Source of the DNA: an uncultured Pelagibacteraceae bacterium
GTDB taxonomy: Bacteria; Pseudomonadota; Alphaproteobacteria; Pelagibacterales; Pelagibacteraceae
Length of the DNA stretch: 64,000 bases
Direction: 5' to 3'
Assembly (NCBI GenBank): GCA_902579585.1
Contig: CACHHJ010000002.1
Coordinates: 1-64,000 of the forward strand
Below, piece after piece: positions 34,477 to 42,502 of the stretch. Under the pieces are notes generated by a model that saw nothing but the letters and a program-made list of their open reading frames with translations, made no database searches and had not been told where the DNA came from. The translations under genes and the position numbers were made by a program. How positions within the stretch are numbered: the first letter of the stretch is position 1; every line of letters begins with the position of its first letter.

Positions 34477-35352
34477 TCAAACTTTAGGTCTGTACCATGA
34501 TTTTTTTCCAGCTATTGAGTTGGCTAGACCTGAAAATCTTTGGTAATAAATTTCTTTTTTCTCTTTGTTCATAATCAAAAGAAAAAAGAAATATTTAAAA
34601 ATCGACGATATAAGTTTTGGAAATACTTTAATTAGTGAATTTACGAAACCCTTATATTTTTTGTTAAAATAAAAAGTAGACCACATCCAGTGCCAATTTC
34701 TAGACAGTTCCATTTGATGATTGATTTTATTTTCATGGGACCTGCCTCCCTCATGAAAAATTATTATTGGAGCACAATAATAAATTTTTTTTTTACTTTT
34801 TAAAATTCTCATTGCTAAGTCTGTTTCCTCTAAGAAAAAGAAAATATTTTCGTCAAAAAAACCGATATTCTCAAATTTTTGAAGATTGAGAAATAAAGCA
34901 TGACCTCTTACAGTTTTAATTGCTTTTTGATCTAACTCAATACAATGATCCCACACTCTATTTTTTGAGGCCAAATTAGAGTTTCTAAAGTTATTTTTAT
35001 CCTCAAGAGTACTAGGCTGTATCATTGCAAAGTCAGAATTTTCTTCAGCCAATTTTAAAAAATTAGTTATTGAGTCAGGAAAAAGTTCTGCATCAGGATT
35101 AAGTATTAAAGCATATTTAGTTTTAACTTCTTTTAATCCTATATTGTTTCCCTTTCCATAACCGATGTTCTCCCCAGAAAGAATACATTTAACATTTTCA
35201 AATTCTCTTTCTATTTTTGTTTTATAATCTTGATCGTTTGAATTTTCTACGTTAATTACATTGTATCGCTTATCAATAGAATTTAAGCAATTTCTGATTT
35301 TGTTTTCACTTTTAAAGGATGTTATTACTATAGTTATATCTTTAATTGACAT
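34477..35352 (-). CDS. Glycosyltransferase family 2 (rhamnosyltransferase-like)
   Basis: GT-A enzyme of 291 aa. The N-terminal ITIVITSFKSENKIRNCL is followed by SGENIGYGKGNNIGL, the DxD-region LILNPDAELFPDSI and the acceptor-side FFFLEETDLAMRI; this pattern is typical of rhamnosyltransferase-type GT2 proteins. The C-terminal region near residue 255 is hydrophobic and may contact the membrane. Its neighbours include dTDP-sugar genes, which suits a dTDP-6-deoxyhexose donor, but that is inference. Confidence 0.84.
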   Translation of the reverse strand: MSIKDITIVITSFKSENKIRNCLNSIDKRYNVINVENSNDQDYKTKIEREFENVKCILSGENIGYGKGNNIGLKEVKTKYALILNPDAELFPDSITNFLKLAEENSDFAMIQPSTLEDKNNFRNSNLASKNRVWDHCIELDQKAIKTVRGHALFLNLQKFENIGFFDENIFFFLEETDLAMRILKSKKKIYYCAPIIIFHEGGRSHENKINHQMELSRNWHWMWSTFYFNKKYKGFVNSLIKVFPKLISSIFKYFFFLLIMNKEKKEIYYQRFSGLANSIAGKKSWYRPKV

Positions 35353-35432
35353 TATTTAAACATAATTGATTTTATACTCTAATTATTTTAATACTTTAAC
35401 TTAATTGATCATGTCTTATTTGTAAAATTAAT

Positions 35433-36464
35433 ATGAAAAAAATTATTGTAACTGGAGGTTCTGGTTTTATAGGAAGTAATTTAATAAGACTATTATTAAA
35501 AAAAAAATACTTCGTGATTAATGTTGATAAGTTAAGTTATTCTGCGAATTCATACAATGTAAAATATTTTAAAAGAAGTAAAAATTATTTATTTTACAAA
35601 ACCGATATTAATAAAACATCTAAAATCCTTCAGATTTTAAAAAAACATAAACCAATTGGAATTTTTAATTTAGCAGCGGAGACACATGTGGATAGATCTA
35701 TAGATAAAGCACATCATTTTATCAGATCAAATATTGTAGGTGTTTACAGTTTATTAGAAGCAATAAGGAAGTTTGAAAATAAAAAAGTAAAAAAAATTAA
35801 ACTTTTACAGATTTCTACTGATGAAGTTTATGGTGATATACCAAATAATAAAAAAGCAGATGAAAATCATAATTATAATCCCAGTTCTCCATACTCAGCC
35901 TCGAAAGCTGCAGCAGATCAATTCATAAAATCCTATAGTAGAACTTATGGAATAAAAATAATGATTGCTCATCCTTGTAACAATTATGGACCAAATCAGC
36001 ATCCAGAAAAATTTATACCAAAAATGATATTTAATATCCTCAATAATAAACCTTTGCCAATTTATGGTGACGGTAAAAATGTTAGAGAGTGGATTTACGT
36101 TAAAGACAATTGTGAGGCACTTTTAAAAATTTTTTTAAAGGGAAAAAATAATCAAAATTACAATATAGGTTCAGGAATAAGATTAAAAAATACAGATATA
36201 GCAAAAAAACTTTTAGATATCGCAAAAAATAGAGTAACTGGCAAATCTAGTAAAACTAAAATAATATTTGTAAAAGATAGACCCGGCCATGATGAAAGGT
36301 ATGCGTTAAATTCTAAACTTATTAAAAAAGAGATTAAGTGGAAACACAAAATATCTATATCAAATGGTTTACTAAAAACATTGGCATGGTACTCAAAAAA
36401 TTACAATTATTTCAAGCAGATTTCAAAAAAAAATATAACTAAAAGATTAGGTTTGAAACTATGA
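35433..36464 (+). CDS. rfbB: dTDP-glucose 4,6-dehydratase
   Basis: Forms dTDP-4-keto-6-deoxyglucose. The 343-aa SDR protein has GGSGFIGSNLIRLLL at the N-terminus, AAETHVDRSID, the catalytic STDEVYGDI (Thr-Asp-Glu), YSASKAAADQFIKSY, and HPCNNYGPNQHPEKFIPKMI, all specific to RmlB. The partner genes rfbD-like and rfbC follow with ATGA overlaps. The first-step enzyme RfbA (thymidylyltransferase) is not in this window. It is divergent from the GT2 gene across 80 bases. Confidence 0.94.
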   Translation: MKKIIVTGGSGFIGSNLIRLLLKKKYFVINVDKLSYSANSYNVKYFKRSKNYLFYKTDINKTSKILQILKKHKPIGIFNLAAETHVDRSIDKAHHFIRSNIVGVYSLLEAIRKFENKKVKKIKLLQISTDEVYGDIPNNKKADENHNYNPSSPYSASKAAADQFIKSYSRTYGIKIMIAHPCNNYGPNQHPEKFIPKMIFNILNNKPLPIYGDGKNVREWIYVKDNCEALLKIFLKGKNNQNYNIGSGIRLKNTDIAKKLLDIAKNRVTGKSSKTKIIFVKDRPGHDERYALNSKLIKKEIKWKHKISISNGLLKTLAWYSKNYNYFKQISKKNITKRLGLKL

Positions 36465-37159
36465 AAAAAATAGTTGTCACAGGAGGATCAGGAAGATTTG
36501 CAAACGAATTAAAAAAAATTAAAACAAAATATAATGTCATTTACCCCTCAAAAAAATTTTTAGATATCACCAATTTTGAAAAGATTAAAAATTACTTAAA
36601 AAAAATTAAAGCTGATTATGTTATTCACTTAGCTGGTATGTCTAGACCAATGAAATCTCACGAAAAGAATTTGGCTCAAAGTATAAACTTAAATATAATC
36701 GGAACTTCTAATTTGGTAAGAGCATGTTCAGACTTAAATATTAAAATTATTTATTTTTCCACAAGTTATGTTTATCCTGGAAAAAAAGGTAATTATAAAG
36801 AAACAGATCCAGTTTTACCTTGGAATAATTACGCATGGTCTAAATTGGGTGGGGAATGTGCTGTGCAAATGTATAAAAATTCATTAATTTTGAGAGCGTG
36901 CATGACTGAAAAACCTTTCGTTCATAAAAAAGCTTTCAATAATATTAAATTAAATTTCATTTACCACGAAGATATAGCAAAAATATTGTTTAAGATTATT
37001 AACAAAAAAGGAATTTTAAATATTGGAGGTAAAACAAGAACTGTTTACGAATTTGCAAAAAAATATAATCCTGATGTTATTAAAGTTAAGTCAAAAAAGG
37101 AATTTCCGCCAAAACCGTATATGAATTTGTCAAAACTTTATAAAATTAAAAAAATATGA
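36461..37159 (+). CDS. RmlD-like sugar-nucleotide reductase/epimerase (short)
   Basis: SDR-family protein of 232 aa between rfbB and rfbC, where dTDP-4-dehydrorhamnose reductase would be expected. It has a Rossmann start (VVTGGSGRFANELK), VIHLAGMSRP, YFSTSYVYPG and the catalytic YAWSKLGGE. It is about 60 residues shorter than RmlD, and the NAD motif is GGSGRFA rather than GxxGQLG, so it may be a diverged reductase or an epimerase making a different 6-deoxy sugar. It overlaps both neighbours by 4 bases. Confidence 0.72.
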   Translation: MKKIVVTGGSGRFANELKKIKTKYNVIYPSKKFLDITNFEKIKNYLKKIKADYVIHLAGMSRPMKSHEKNLAQSINLNIIGTSNLVRACSDLNIKIIYFSTSYVYPGKKGNYKETDPVLPWNNYAWSKLGGECAVQMYKNSLILRACMTEKPFVHKKAFNNIKLNFIYHEDIAKILFKIINKKGILNIGGKTRTVYEFAKKYNPDVIKVKSKKEFPPKPYMNLSKLYKIKKI

Positions 37160-37692
37160 AATTACTTAAAACCAAATTTAAAGATTTGAAAATTATTAAG
37201 TTAAAAAAAAATAAAGACTCTAGGGGGTATTTGGCTGAAACTTATAATAAAAAATTGATAGGAGGAAAAGAATTAGTTTTTGATTATAAAGTCATCTCCA
37301 AAAAAAATATTTTTAGAGGATTTCATTTCCAATATAAATTTCAACAGGTAAAACTCATCAGTGTTCTTAAAGGTAAAATACTTGATTGTGTAATTGATCT
37401 TAGAAAGAATTCTAAAACATTTGGAAAGACATACAAAATAATTTTGTCTGAAAAAAATAGTTTGTCACTGTATGTTCCAAATGGTTTCGCACACTCCTAT
37501 TTAACACTTGATAAAGAAAATATTGTTTATTACAAACTATCAAATTATTATGCACCAAAATTTGAAAGTGGCATATTTTGGAATGACAAAGATTTAAATA
37601 TCAAGTTACCAGTCAAAAACCCATCAATTTCAAATAAAGATAAAAATTTGCCTTCTTTTAAAAATTTTTTAAAAAGATTTAAATATCTTTAA
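37156..37692 (+). CDS. rfbC: dTDP-4-dehydrorhamnose 3,5-epimerase family protein
   Basis: Cupin-fold epimerase of 178 aa. RGYLAETYN, the catalytic His segment FRGFHFQYKFQQVKL, LKGKILDCVIDLRKNSKTFG and LYVPNGFAHSYLTL follow the RmlC pattern, and FWNDKDLNI carries the conserved Asp region. With rfbB and the short RmlD-like gene it should finish a dTDP-6-deoxyhexose, probably rhamnose or a relative. It overlaps the convergent DUF4422 gene by 4 bases. Confidence 0.88.
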   Translation: MKLLKTKFKDLKIIKLKKNKDSRGYLAETYNKKLIGGKELVFDYKVISKKNIFRGFHFQYKFQQVKLISVLKGKILDCVIDLRKNSKTFGKTYKIILSEKNSLSLYVPNGFAHSYLTLDKENIVYYKLSNYYAPKFESGIFWNDKDLNIKLPVKNPSISNKDKNLPSFKNFLKRFKYL

Positions 37693-38510
37693 GAAATATC
37701 ATTTCTTATATCATAAAAGGAAATATTCATTGTTTTGTATTTGGCATTTTTTGTAAACCAGTAAGATGTAAAACGTTCAGCTAAAAAAGCATAAATCCTT
37801 TCTAAATCATATCCTTTTAAATCTTTATTTGAAAAAAAAAACTCACAATTCTCTAACCAAGTAAAAAGTGTTTGGTAATATTCATTAAGCATTTTTTTGG
37901 ATTTGCATATATACATATTGAATGGATGAAAATATACTTTTCTATTTACATAATCATAAAAATCTTTTCTGTTCTCTTTATCCAAAAATTCAATAGCTTT
38001 TTCTAAATTATTTTTTCCATGCATTATATCGAAATGAAATTTAATAGTTCTCTCATCAGAATTAAGCAATCTACTAGGTTTTTCTAAAATTGTTCTTAAT
38101 CCTTTTTTTAAAAACTTCATTATTTTTCTTTGATTTACATAAAACGGTTCTCCTAAAATTACATCATACTTTTCAAATTCTTCTGGGATTTCTTTTAATA
38201 AAATAGACGGTAGATTATCTATATTAATTTCTGAATTTTTATGAACTCCTTTTGTCCAGAATTTTCTGTAGTGGCAAAAACCAACCCATTTACTTTCACA
38301 ATTTTTCAAATAATTTTTCCAAAACCAATAATGAAACGTAAGTTCTGCGTAGTTTTTATTTTTTTTAGAAATATTTATATTGGTATTATCTCTTAGCCAA
38401 CCGTCTTGAAAATCCTTTTCTCCCAAAGCAGATGGTATATATCCTGCTTCTTTAATAAATTCATAATGATTTGGCTCCATAGATGTACAAAACATTTCAA
38501 GGTTTTTCAT
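37689..38510 (-). CDS. DUF4422 domain protein, probable polysaccharide glycosyltransferase
   Basis: Protein of 273 aa matching the DUF4422 pattern: YAELTFHYWFWKNYLKN, WVGFCHYRKFW, then FHPFNMYICKSKKMLNEYYQTLF and IYAFLAERFTSYWF. The family occurs in capsule and O-antigen clusters and is thought to transfer sugars. No signal peptide or membrane segment is evident. It lies 4 bases after the GT61 gene on the same strand, consistent with a shared transcript. Confidence 0.8.
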   Translation of the reverse strand: MKNLEMFCTSMEPNHYEFIKEAGYIPSALGEKDFQDGWLRDNTNINISKKNKNYAELTFHYWFWKNYLKNCESKWVGFCHYRKFWTKGVHKNSEINIDNLPSILLKEIPEEFEKYDVILGEPFYVNQRKIMKFLKKGLRTILEKPSRLLNSDERTIKFHFDIMHGKNNLEKAIEFLDKENRKDFYDYVNRKVYFHPFNMYICKSKKMLNEYYQTLFTWLENCEFFFSNKDLKGYDLERIYAFLAERFTSYWFTKNAKYKTMNISFYDIRNDIS

Positions 38511-38514
38511 TATG

Positions 38515-39624
38515 TTAATTTATAGTCTTTTTTAACTCCTTAATAGAAACATTTATATGTCCAAATTGATTTTCATGTGTATCTGATGAGTCAAATTTTA
38601 GATATTTATATGAAAGGTTGTTTGATTTTGCTAAGTTTTCAATTTCTTTACCTTGGTGAGATCTTTTCTTTAGTTCTATTATCTTAACATTTGGTTTAGA
38701 AAAAACTATATTGGCAAATCCTGCCCCATGCAAACCAACAATTACCTCTGCATTCTCAAAAATAGATATTTGGTCCTTAAAACTATACTCACCTAACCTC
38801 ACATTCTCAAAGCCAATTCCTGACAAATAATTTTTTACTTCATCTTCATTTTTAATTGTTCTTAAATGTTTTACGTTTGAGGTTGAGTCTGATCTATCAA
38901 TATAAATTTTCTTTGCAAATTTTTTACTATTCCCCTTCATAAAGGTACTTCTTAACCATTGAGATATCCACAAAGGTATATTTTGCACGTCTTTGGTTAT
39001 ATCATTCGACTTTGCAACGGGATGTGAAGTTACAAAAAGTTTGTCACATAAAATATGTCTGTAATTTTCGCTAGATATTTGTTTGTTTTCACTAATTTTC
39101 AATATTTCCAAAGTTTCTTTTTGAAATTTTTTCTTATTATTAGGTAACAAAAAATAATTTATTTTTTCTAAATTAATTATTTCTTGGCATAAAGCTAATC
39201 TCGGAAGTACATCAAATAACCAATGCCAATAATTATCATTGCCCCCACCTCCTGTAAGAAGTGATAAAACATTACCATTAATTTTCTTTTTAAGACGCGG
39301 TGTGCCTTTAGAAAACACAATATTTTTTTTTATATCTGCATTATATACTTTTGAGTTTTCAACTCTAAACTGAAAAGAGGCTTTTTCTACTATTTCATTT
39401 TTGGTAATTACTGCAGTATCATTTACCCTATCAGTATAAAGTCTGCCCTTATTTATGGTGTAGATTTGATATTCAAAATTTCCATTTTTTTTAATATTGC
39501 TTATTTGAATTTCATTATTATTTTTTTGGCTAGCTATTTTTTCAATTTTTTTATAAATAATTCTAAATAGACTATATGAAATAATTTTAAATATATTTTG
39601 AAAAATTTTTTTATTTATTTGCAT
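38515..39624 (-). CDS. Glycosyltransferase family 61 (DUF563) protein
   Basis: Protein of 369 aa with the GT61 hallmark VLSLLTGGGGNDNYWHWLFDVLPRL near residue 125 and the C-terminal VIVGLHGAGFANIVFSKP near residue 300. The family transfers xylose, GlcNAc or other sugars; here it is probably an envelope polysaccharide enzyme. The predicted ATG is only 4 bases past the CCA end of the tRNA gene on the same strand, so its mRNA leader must be the tRNA itself or be created by tRNA processing, unless translation starts later. Confidence 0.82.
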   Translation of the reverse strand: MQINKKIFQNIFKIISYSLFRIIYKKIEKIASQKNNNEIQISNIKKNGNFEYQIYTINKGRLYTDRVNDTAVITKNEIVEKASFQFRVENSKVYNADIKKNIVFSKGTPRLKKKINGNVLSLLTGGGGNDNYWHWLFDVLPRLALCQEIINLEKINYFLLPNNKKKFQKETLEILKISENKQISSENYRHILCDKLFVTSHPVAKSNDITKDVQNIPLWISQWLRSTFMKGNSKKFAKKIYIDRSDSTSNVKHLRTIKNEDEVKNYLSGIGFENVRLGEYSFKDQISIFENAEVIVGLHGAGFANIVFSKPNVKIIELKKRSHQGKEIENLAKSNNLSYKYLKFDSSDTHENQFGHINVSIKELKKTIN

Positions 39625-39628
39625 TTTA

Positions 39629-39705
39629 TGGTAGCGGGGAGTGGATTCGAACCACCGACCCCAGGCTTATGAGTCCTGTGCTCTAACCAACTGAGCTACC
39701 CCGCC
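39629..39705 (-). tRNA. tRNA-Met (CAU anticodon), CCA encoded
   Basis: The minus strand folds as a full 77-base tRNA: acceptor GGCGGGG/CCCCGCT with a terminal G-U pair, D arm GCTC/GAGC, anticodon loop CTCATAA, a 5-base variable loop, T arm GGTGG/CCACT with TTCGAAT loop, discriminator A and an encoded CCA. The lowest anticodon-stem pair (31-39) is an A/G mismatch. The paired 1-72 end excludes the initiator. Elongator Met fits best; Ile2 with lysidine-modified CAU is the alternative. Confidence 0.92.
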
Positions 39706-39868
39706 TAATAATATTTTATATCTTATAGCACGAATAAATCTAATTTTACATTAGACATCAAAAGATTTGAGATATTTATTTATAAAATATTTATTTTATC
39801 AGTTGACTTTAAAATACAAAATTGTTTTTATCAACCCAAAATGAACAATATTTATATTTTTTAACAAT

Positions 39869-40852
39869 ATGGATCGAACTAAAGACCTTGAAAATAAAAT
39901 AATTCAAAAAAATTTTACTGAAAATTTTCTTAGTCTTATGCCAACTTTTTATGAAATGGAAAGTTCATTTCTTTCTGGAGTCTATAAACGCTATGGAGAT
40001 CTTGAGGGAGGTAATATTGTAATTTTTTTTGCAAGAGATTGCCATCTTGAGATAATGAGAAAAAGAGAGAAAGATCTAAGTTTTGATCTTTCACTAGATA
40101 ACTTTTGGGAAAATCATAGAAATATTTTTCAATCTAAGAAGAAAATAATTTTAGTATCGCAACAAACAGGTTTACCAAAAGAAACAACTAGAAGAAAAAT
40201 TATATCTCTCATTAAGAAAAAACATCTAAAAAAAGGTGAAAAAAATAAACTTTTTTGGGAACCGGATACTGATTTAAAAGAAAGTTACGTAAAAATTATA
40301 GACGAAGAAATATCATCTTTGTCAAAATTTATCTTTGAACAAACAAGATTACTTTCTTTAGGTTTGTCAATCTCAAAAATTGAAAGAGAAATAAAAAATA
40401 ACTACTCATTTTATTGGTATCATTTTTTAAATGTTCAACTTGAATATATTAAATTTTGGCAAGATAAACTTAAAGACCTTGAAATGCTTTTAATTGGAGT
40501 ACAAGTTTTAATTTTAACTTTGAATTCTTTGAGAAGAAATTATAGTGATTTGACTCAATTTTTTAATAATCAAAAAAATATAAAAAACTTATCTCAAACG
40601 AATCCAGATATCAGTGCTACATCAATATCAGATATCACGGGAATACCTCGAGCTACTTGTATCCGAAAATTAGATAAATTTGTTAGGATGAAAGTTTTGC
40701 AAAAAAATAGTAAAACAAAAAGATATTCATTGATTCTTGATCAAACAACTTTCAACCCAATGTTACAACCAGAATGGATGAAACATAAAATTTCAATATT
40801 AAGTGATTTTTCTTTCATTGTAATCAAAGGTTTAGTTAAAAAAGTTTTATAA
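39869..40852 (+). CDS. Hypothetical protein with duplicated helix-turn-helix module
   Basis: I do not recognise this 327-aa protein as a named family. It contains two similar helix-turn-helix-like segments, residues 97-120 (SQQTGLPKETTRRKIISLIK) and 254-277 (SDITGIPRATCIRKLDKFVR), sharing S-x3-TG[LI]P[KR]-x-T-x2-RK and ending K-x-L. The preceding regions also align loosely (RYGDLEGGNIVIFF with KLKDLEMLLIGVQV), so the chain looks like a tandem repeat of about 157 residues. Each HTH is followed by a possible wing. A DNA-binding regulator is likely; its targets are unknown. It overlaps a small convergent gene by 6 bases. Confidence 0.7.
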   Translation: MDRTKDLENKIIQKNFTENFLSLMPTFYEMESSFLSGVYKRYGDLEGGNIVIFFARDCHLEIMRKREKDLSFDLSLDNFWENHRNIFQSKKKIILVSQQTGLPKETTRRKIISLIKKKHLKKGEKNKLFWEPDTDLKESYVKIIDEEISSLSKFIFEQTRLLSLGLSISKIEREIKNNYSFYWYHFLNVQLEYIKFWQDKLKDLEMLLIGVQVLILTLNSLRRNYSDLTQFFNNQKNIKNLSQTNPDISATSISDITGIPRATCIRKLDKFVRMKVLQKNSKTKRYSLILDQTTFNPMLQPEWMKHKISILSDFSFIVIKGLVKKVL

Positions 40853-41029
40853 TGTAAGAATTATCCCAAAAACTGCAAATGCAGAAATAGCTGCTGCTGA
40901 CAAATAAACACTTGTTCTTTTAGATTTTTTTTCTTGATCCCTGACTCTTTTCATTAAATCATTAAGGTCGACTTTGTTATTTGAGTGTACAGCTTCCTCA
41001 TTTAACTGTTCTTCTCTTCCGTATCTCAT
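40847..41029 (-). CDS. Small C-terminally anchored membrane protein
   Basis: Sixty-residue protein not recognised as a named family. Residues 1-38 are hydrophilic and charged (RYGREEQLNEEAVHS; LMKRVRDQEKKSKRT), followed by one hydrophobic segment of about 20 residues (VYLSAAAISAFAVFGIILTL) at the C-terminus, a tail-anchored layout with the basic side inside. It fills the only space between the HTH gene and a 106-base gap, is in a clean ATG frame, and is not opposite a longer conserved ORF apart from a 6-base overlap, so I consider it real. Confidence 0.65.
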   Translation of the reverse strand: MRYGREEQLNEEAVHSNNKVDLNDLMKRVRDQEKKSKRTSVYLSAAAISAFAVFGIILTL

Positions 41030-41135
41030 AAACCAATTACATCACTTAAAAGATAAAAAATAAAGTTAAACTAATAATTAGACCATTAGATTATGTTCAA
41101 TTTGGGCTCTAAAAACTCTTTTAAATTTAATCGAA

Positions 41136-42476
41136 TTATATTGATTTTGAGTAAGCTACAATTCCTTTTCTTAATTTTTCAACCATTTCATCAATATGTT
41201 TTTTTTCTGAGATAAATGGTGGAGCTATAATTAGACAATCTCCAGTTGCTTTAAAATTTACGCCAGCCTCATAACATTTTTTGTATGTTAAGAAACCTGC
41301 CTTTCCTGGTCTGTCAGATTTTTTGATATCAATACCGCCCATTAGTCCGTATCCTCTTATATTTTCAATATGCTCAATATCTTTTAAAGAAAACAATCCG
41401 TCTAAAAAATATGAAGAAAGGTTTTTTGCTCTATTAAAAATATCTTCTTTTTCAAAAATATCTTGGACTGCCAGTGCAGCTGCAACTGCAACAGGAATTC
41501 CAGAATATGTATATCCATGAAAAAGTTCTATCACTCCATCAGGGGATGCATTAATTATTGTATCATAAATTTCTTCTTTGACTGCAACAACACCCATTGG
41601 AACTATTCCATTTGTAGTAGCTTTTGCCATAGTCATTAAGTCAGGTGTCACACCGTATTCTTTTGAGGCAAATGATGAACCTGTTCTTCCCCAGCCAGTT
41701 ATTACTTCATCAAAAATTAAAAGTATGTCATGTTTATCACAAATTTCTCTGAGTCTATTTAAATAACCTTTTGGAGGTACCAGCGTACCTGTAGAGCCAG
41801 AAATTGGCTCAACGATGCATGCAGCTATATTTTCAGAACCAAAATTTAATGCAATTCTTTCTAAATCATCTGCTAGATCTTTTCCTGTTTCTGGTTGGCC
41901 TTTTATGAATTTGTGGTCTGGGAGGTGAGTATGTCTCATATGAACTACACCAGGCATTAAAATACTTGCAAATGTTTTAACGTTATTAATCATTCCACCT
42001 ACAGAAGTAGCTCCAATATTCATTCCGTGATAAGCTCTTTCTCTTCCAACAAATCTAAATCTTTGTCCATGTCCTCTTGCTTTATGGTATGCGATACAAA
42101 TCTTAAGTGCAGTTTCAACTGCGGTTGATCCGCAAATGGTATAGAATATTTGATTTAAGTTACCAGGTGTGTGTTTTGCAATTTTTGTAGCTAATTCAAA
42201 TGAACCTCCAAAACCTTGTTGAAATGGTTGAACATAATCGAGAGTCTCAAGTTGTTTTGTAATAGCTTCTATAATTTCTTTTCTTCCATGTCCCAGTGGA
42301 TTACAAAATAGTCCTGAACTGGCATCGATTAGGGTTCTACCTTTGTGGTCTTTTAAGTAAACACCTTTAGCTTCTGTTATTAATCTTGGATCTTTTTTAA
42401 AATCTTTATTTGAAGTGAAAGGCATCCAATGTTCTTGTAATGAATTTGGCATACCTACTGTGTTTTCACTTTTCAT
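41136..42476 (-). CDS. Class III aminotransferase, beta-alanine:pyruvate type
   Basis: PLP-dependent omega-amino acid transaminase of 446 aa. The N-terminus SLQEHWMPFTSNKDFKKDPRL is characteristic of beta-alanine--pyruvate aminotransferases. FYTICGSTAVETALKI binds PLP phosphate, LLIFDEVITGWGRTG holds the PLP Asp, and the Schiff-base Lys is in MAKATTNG. It would convert beta-alanine or related amines (taurine, GABA) to semialdehydes; the choice among them is inference. It lies 26 bases downstream of gmd on the same strand. Confidence 0.87.
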   Translation of the reverse strand: MKSENTVGMPNSLQEHWMPFTSNKDFKKDPRLITEAKGVYLKDHKGRTLIDASSGLFCNPLGHGRKEIIEAITKQLETLDYVQPFQQGFGGSFELATKIAKHTPGNLNQIFYTICGSTAVETALKICIAYHKARGHGQRFRFVGRERAYHGMNIGATSVGGMINNVKTFASILMPGVVHMRHTHLPDHKFIKGQPETGKDLADDLERIALNFGSENIAACIVEPISGSTGTLVPPKGYLNRLREICDKHDILLIFDEVITGWGRTGSSFASKEYGVTPDLMTMAKATTNGIVPMGVVAVKEEIYDTIINASPDGVIELFHGYTYSGIPVAVAAALAVQDIFEKEDIFNRAKNLSSYFLDGLFSLKDIEHIENIRGYGLMGGIDIKKSDRPGKAGFLTYKKCYEAGVNFKATGDCLIIAPPFISEKKHIDEMVEKLRKGIVAYSKSI

Positions 42477-42502
42477 ATTTTTTATTATTACAAATTTTTT
42501 TT

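Noticed and set aside
39615-39868. Integration site or genomic-island boundary at the tRNA
   Set aside because: I saw no integrase, no direct repeat of the tRNA 3' end and no mobility gene within the window; the idea remains only a comparison to make between strains.
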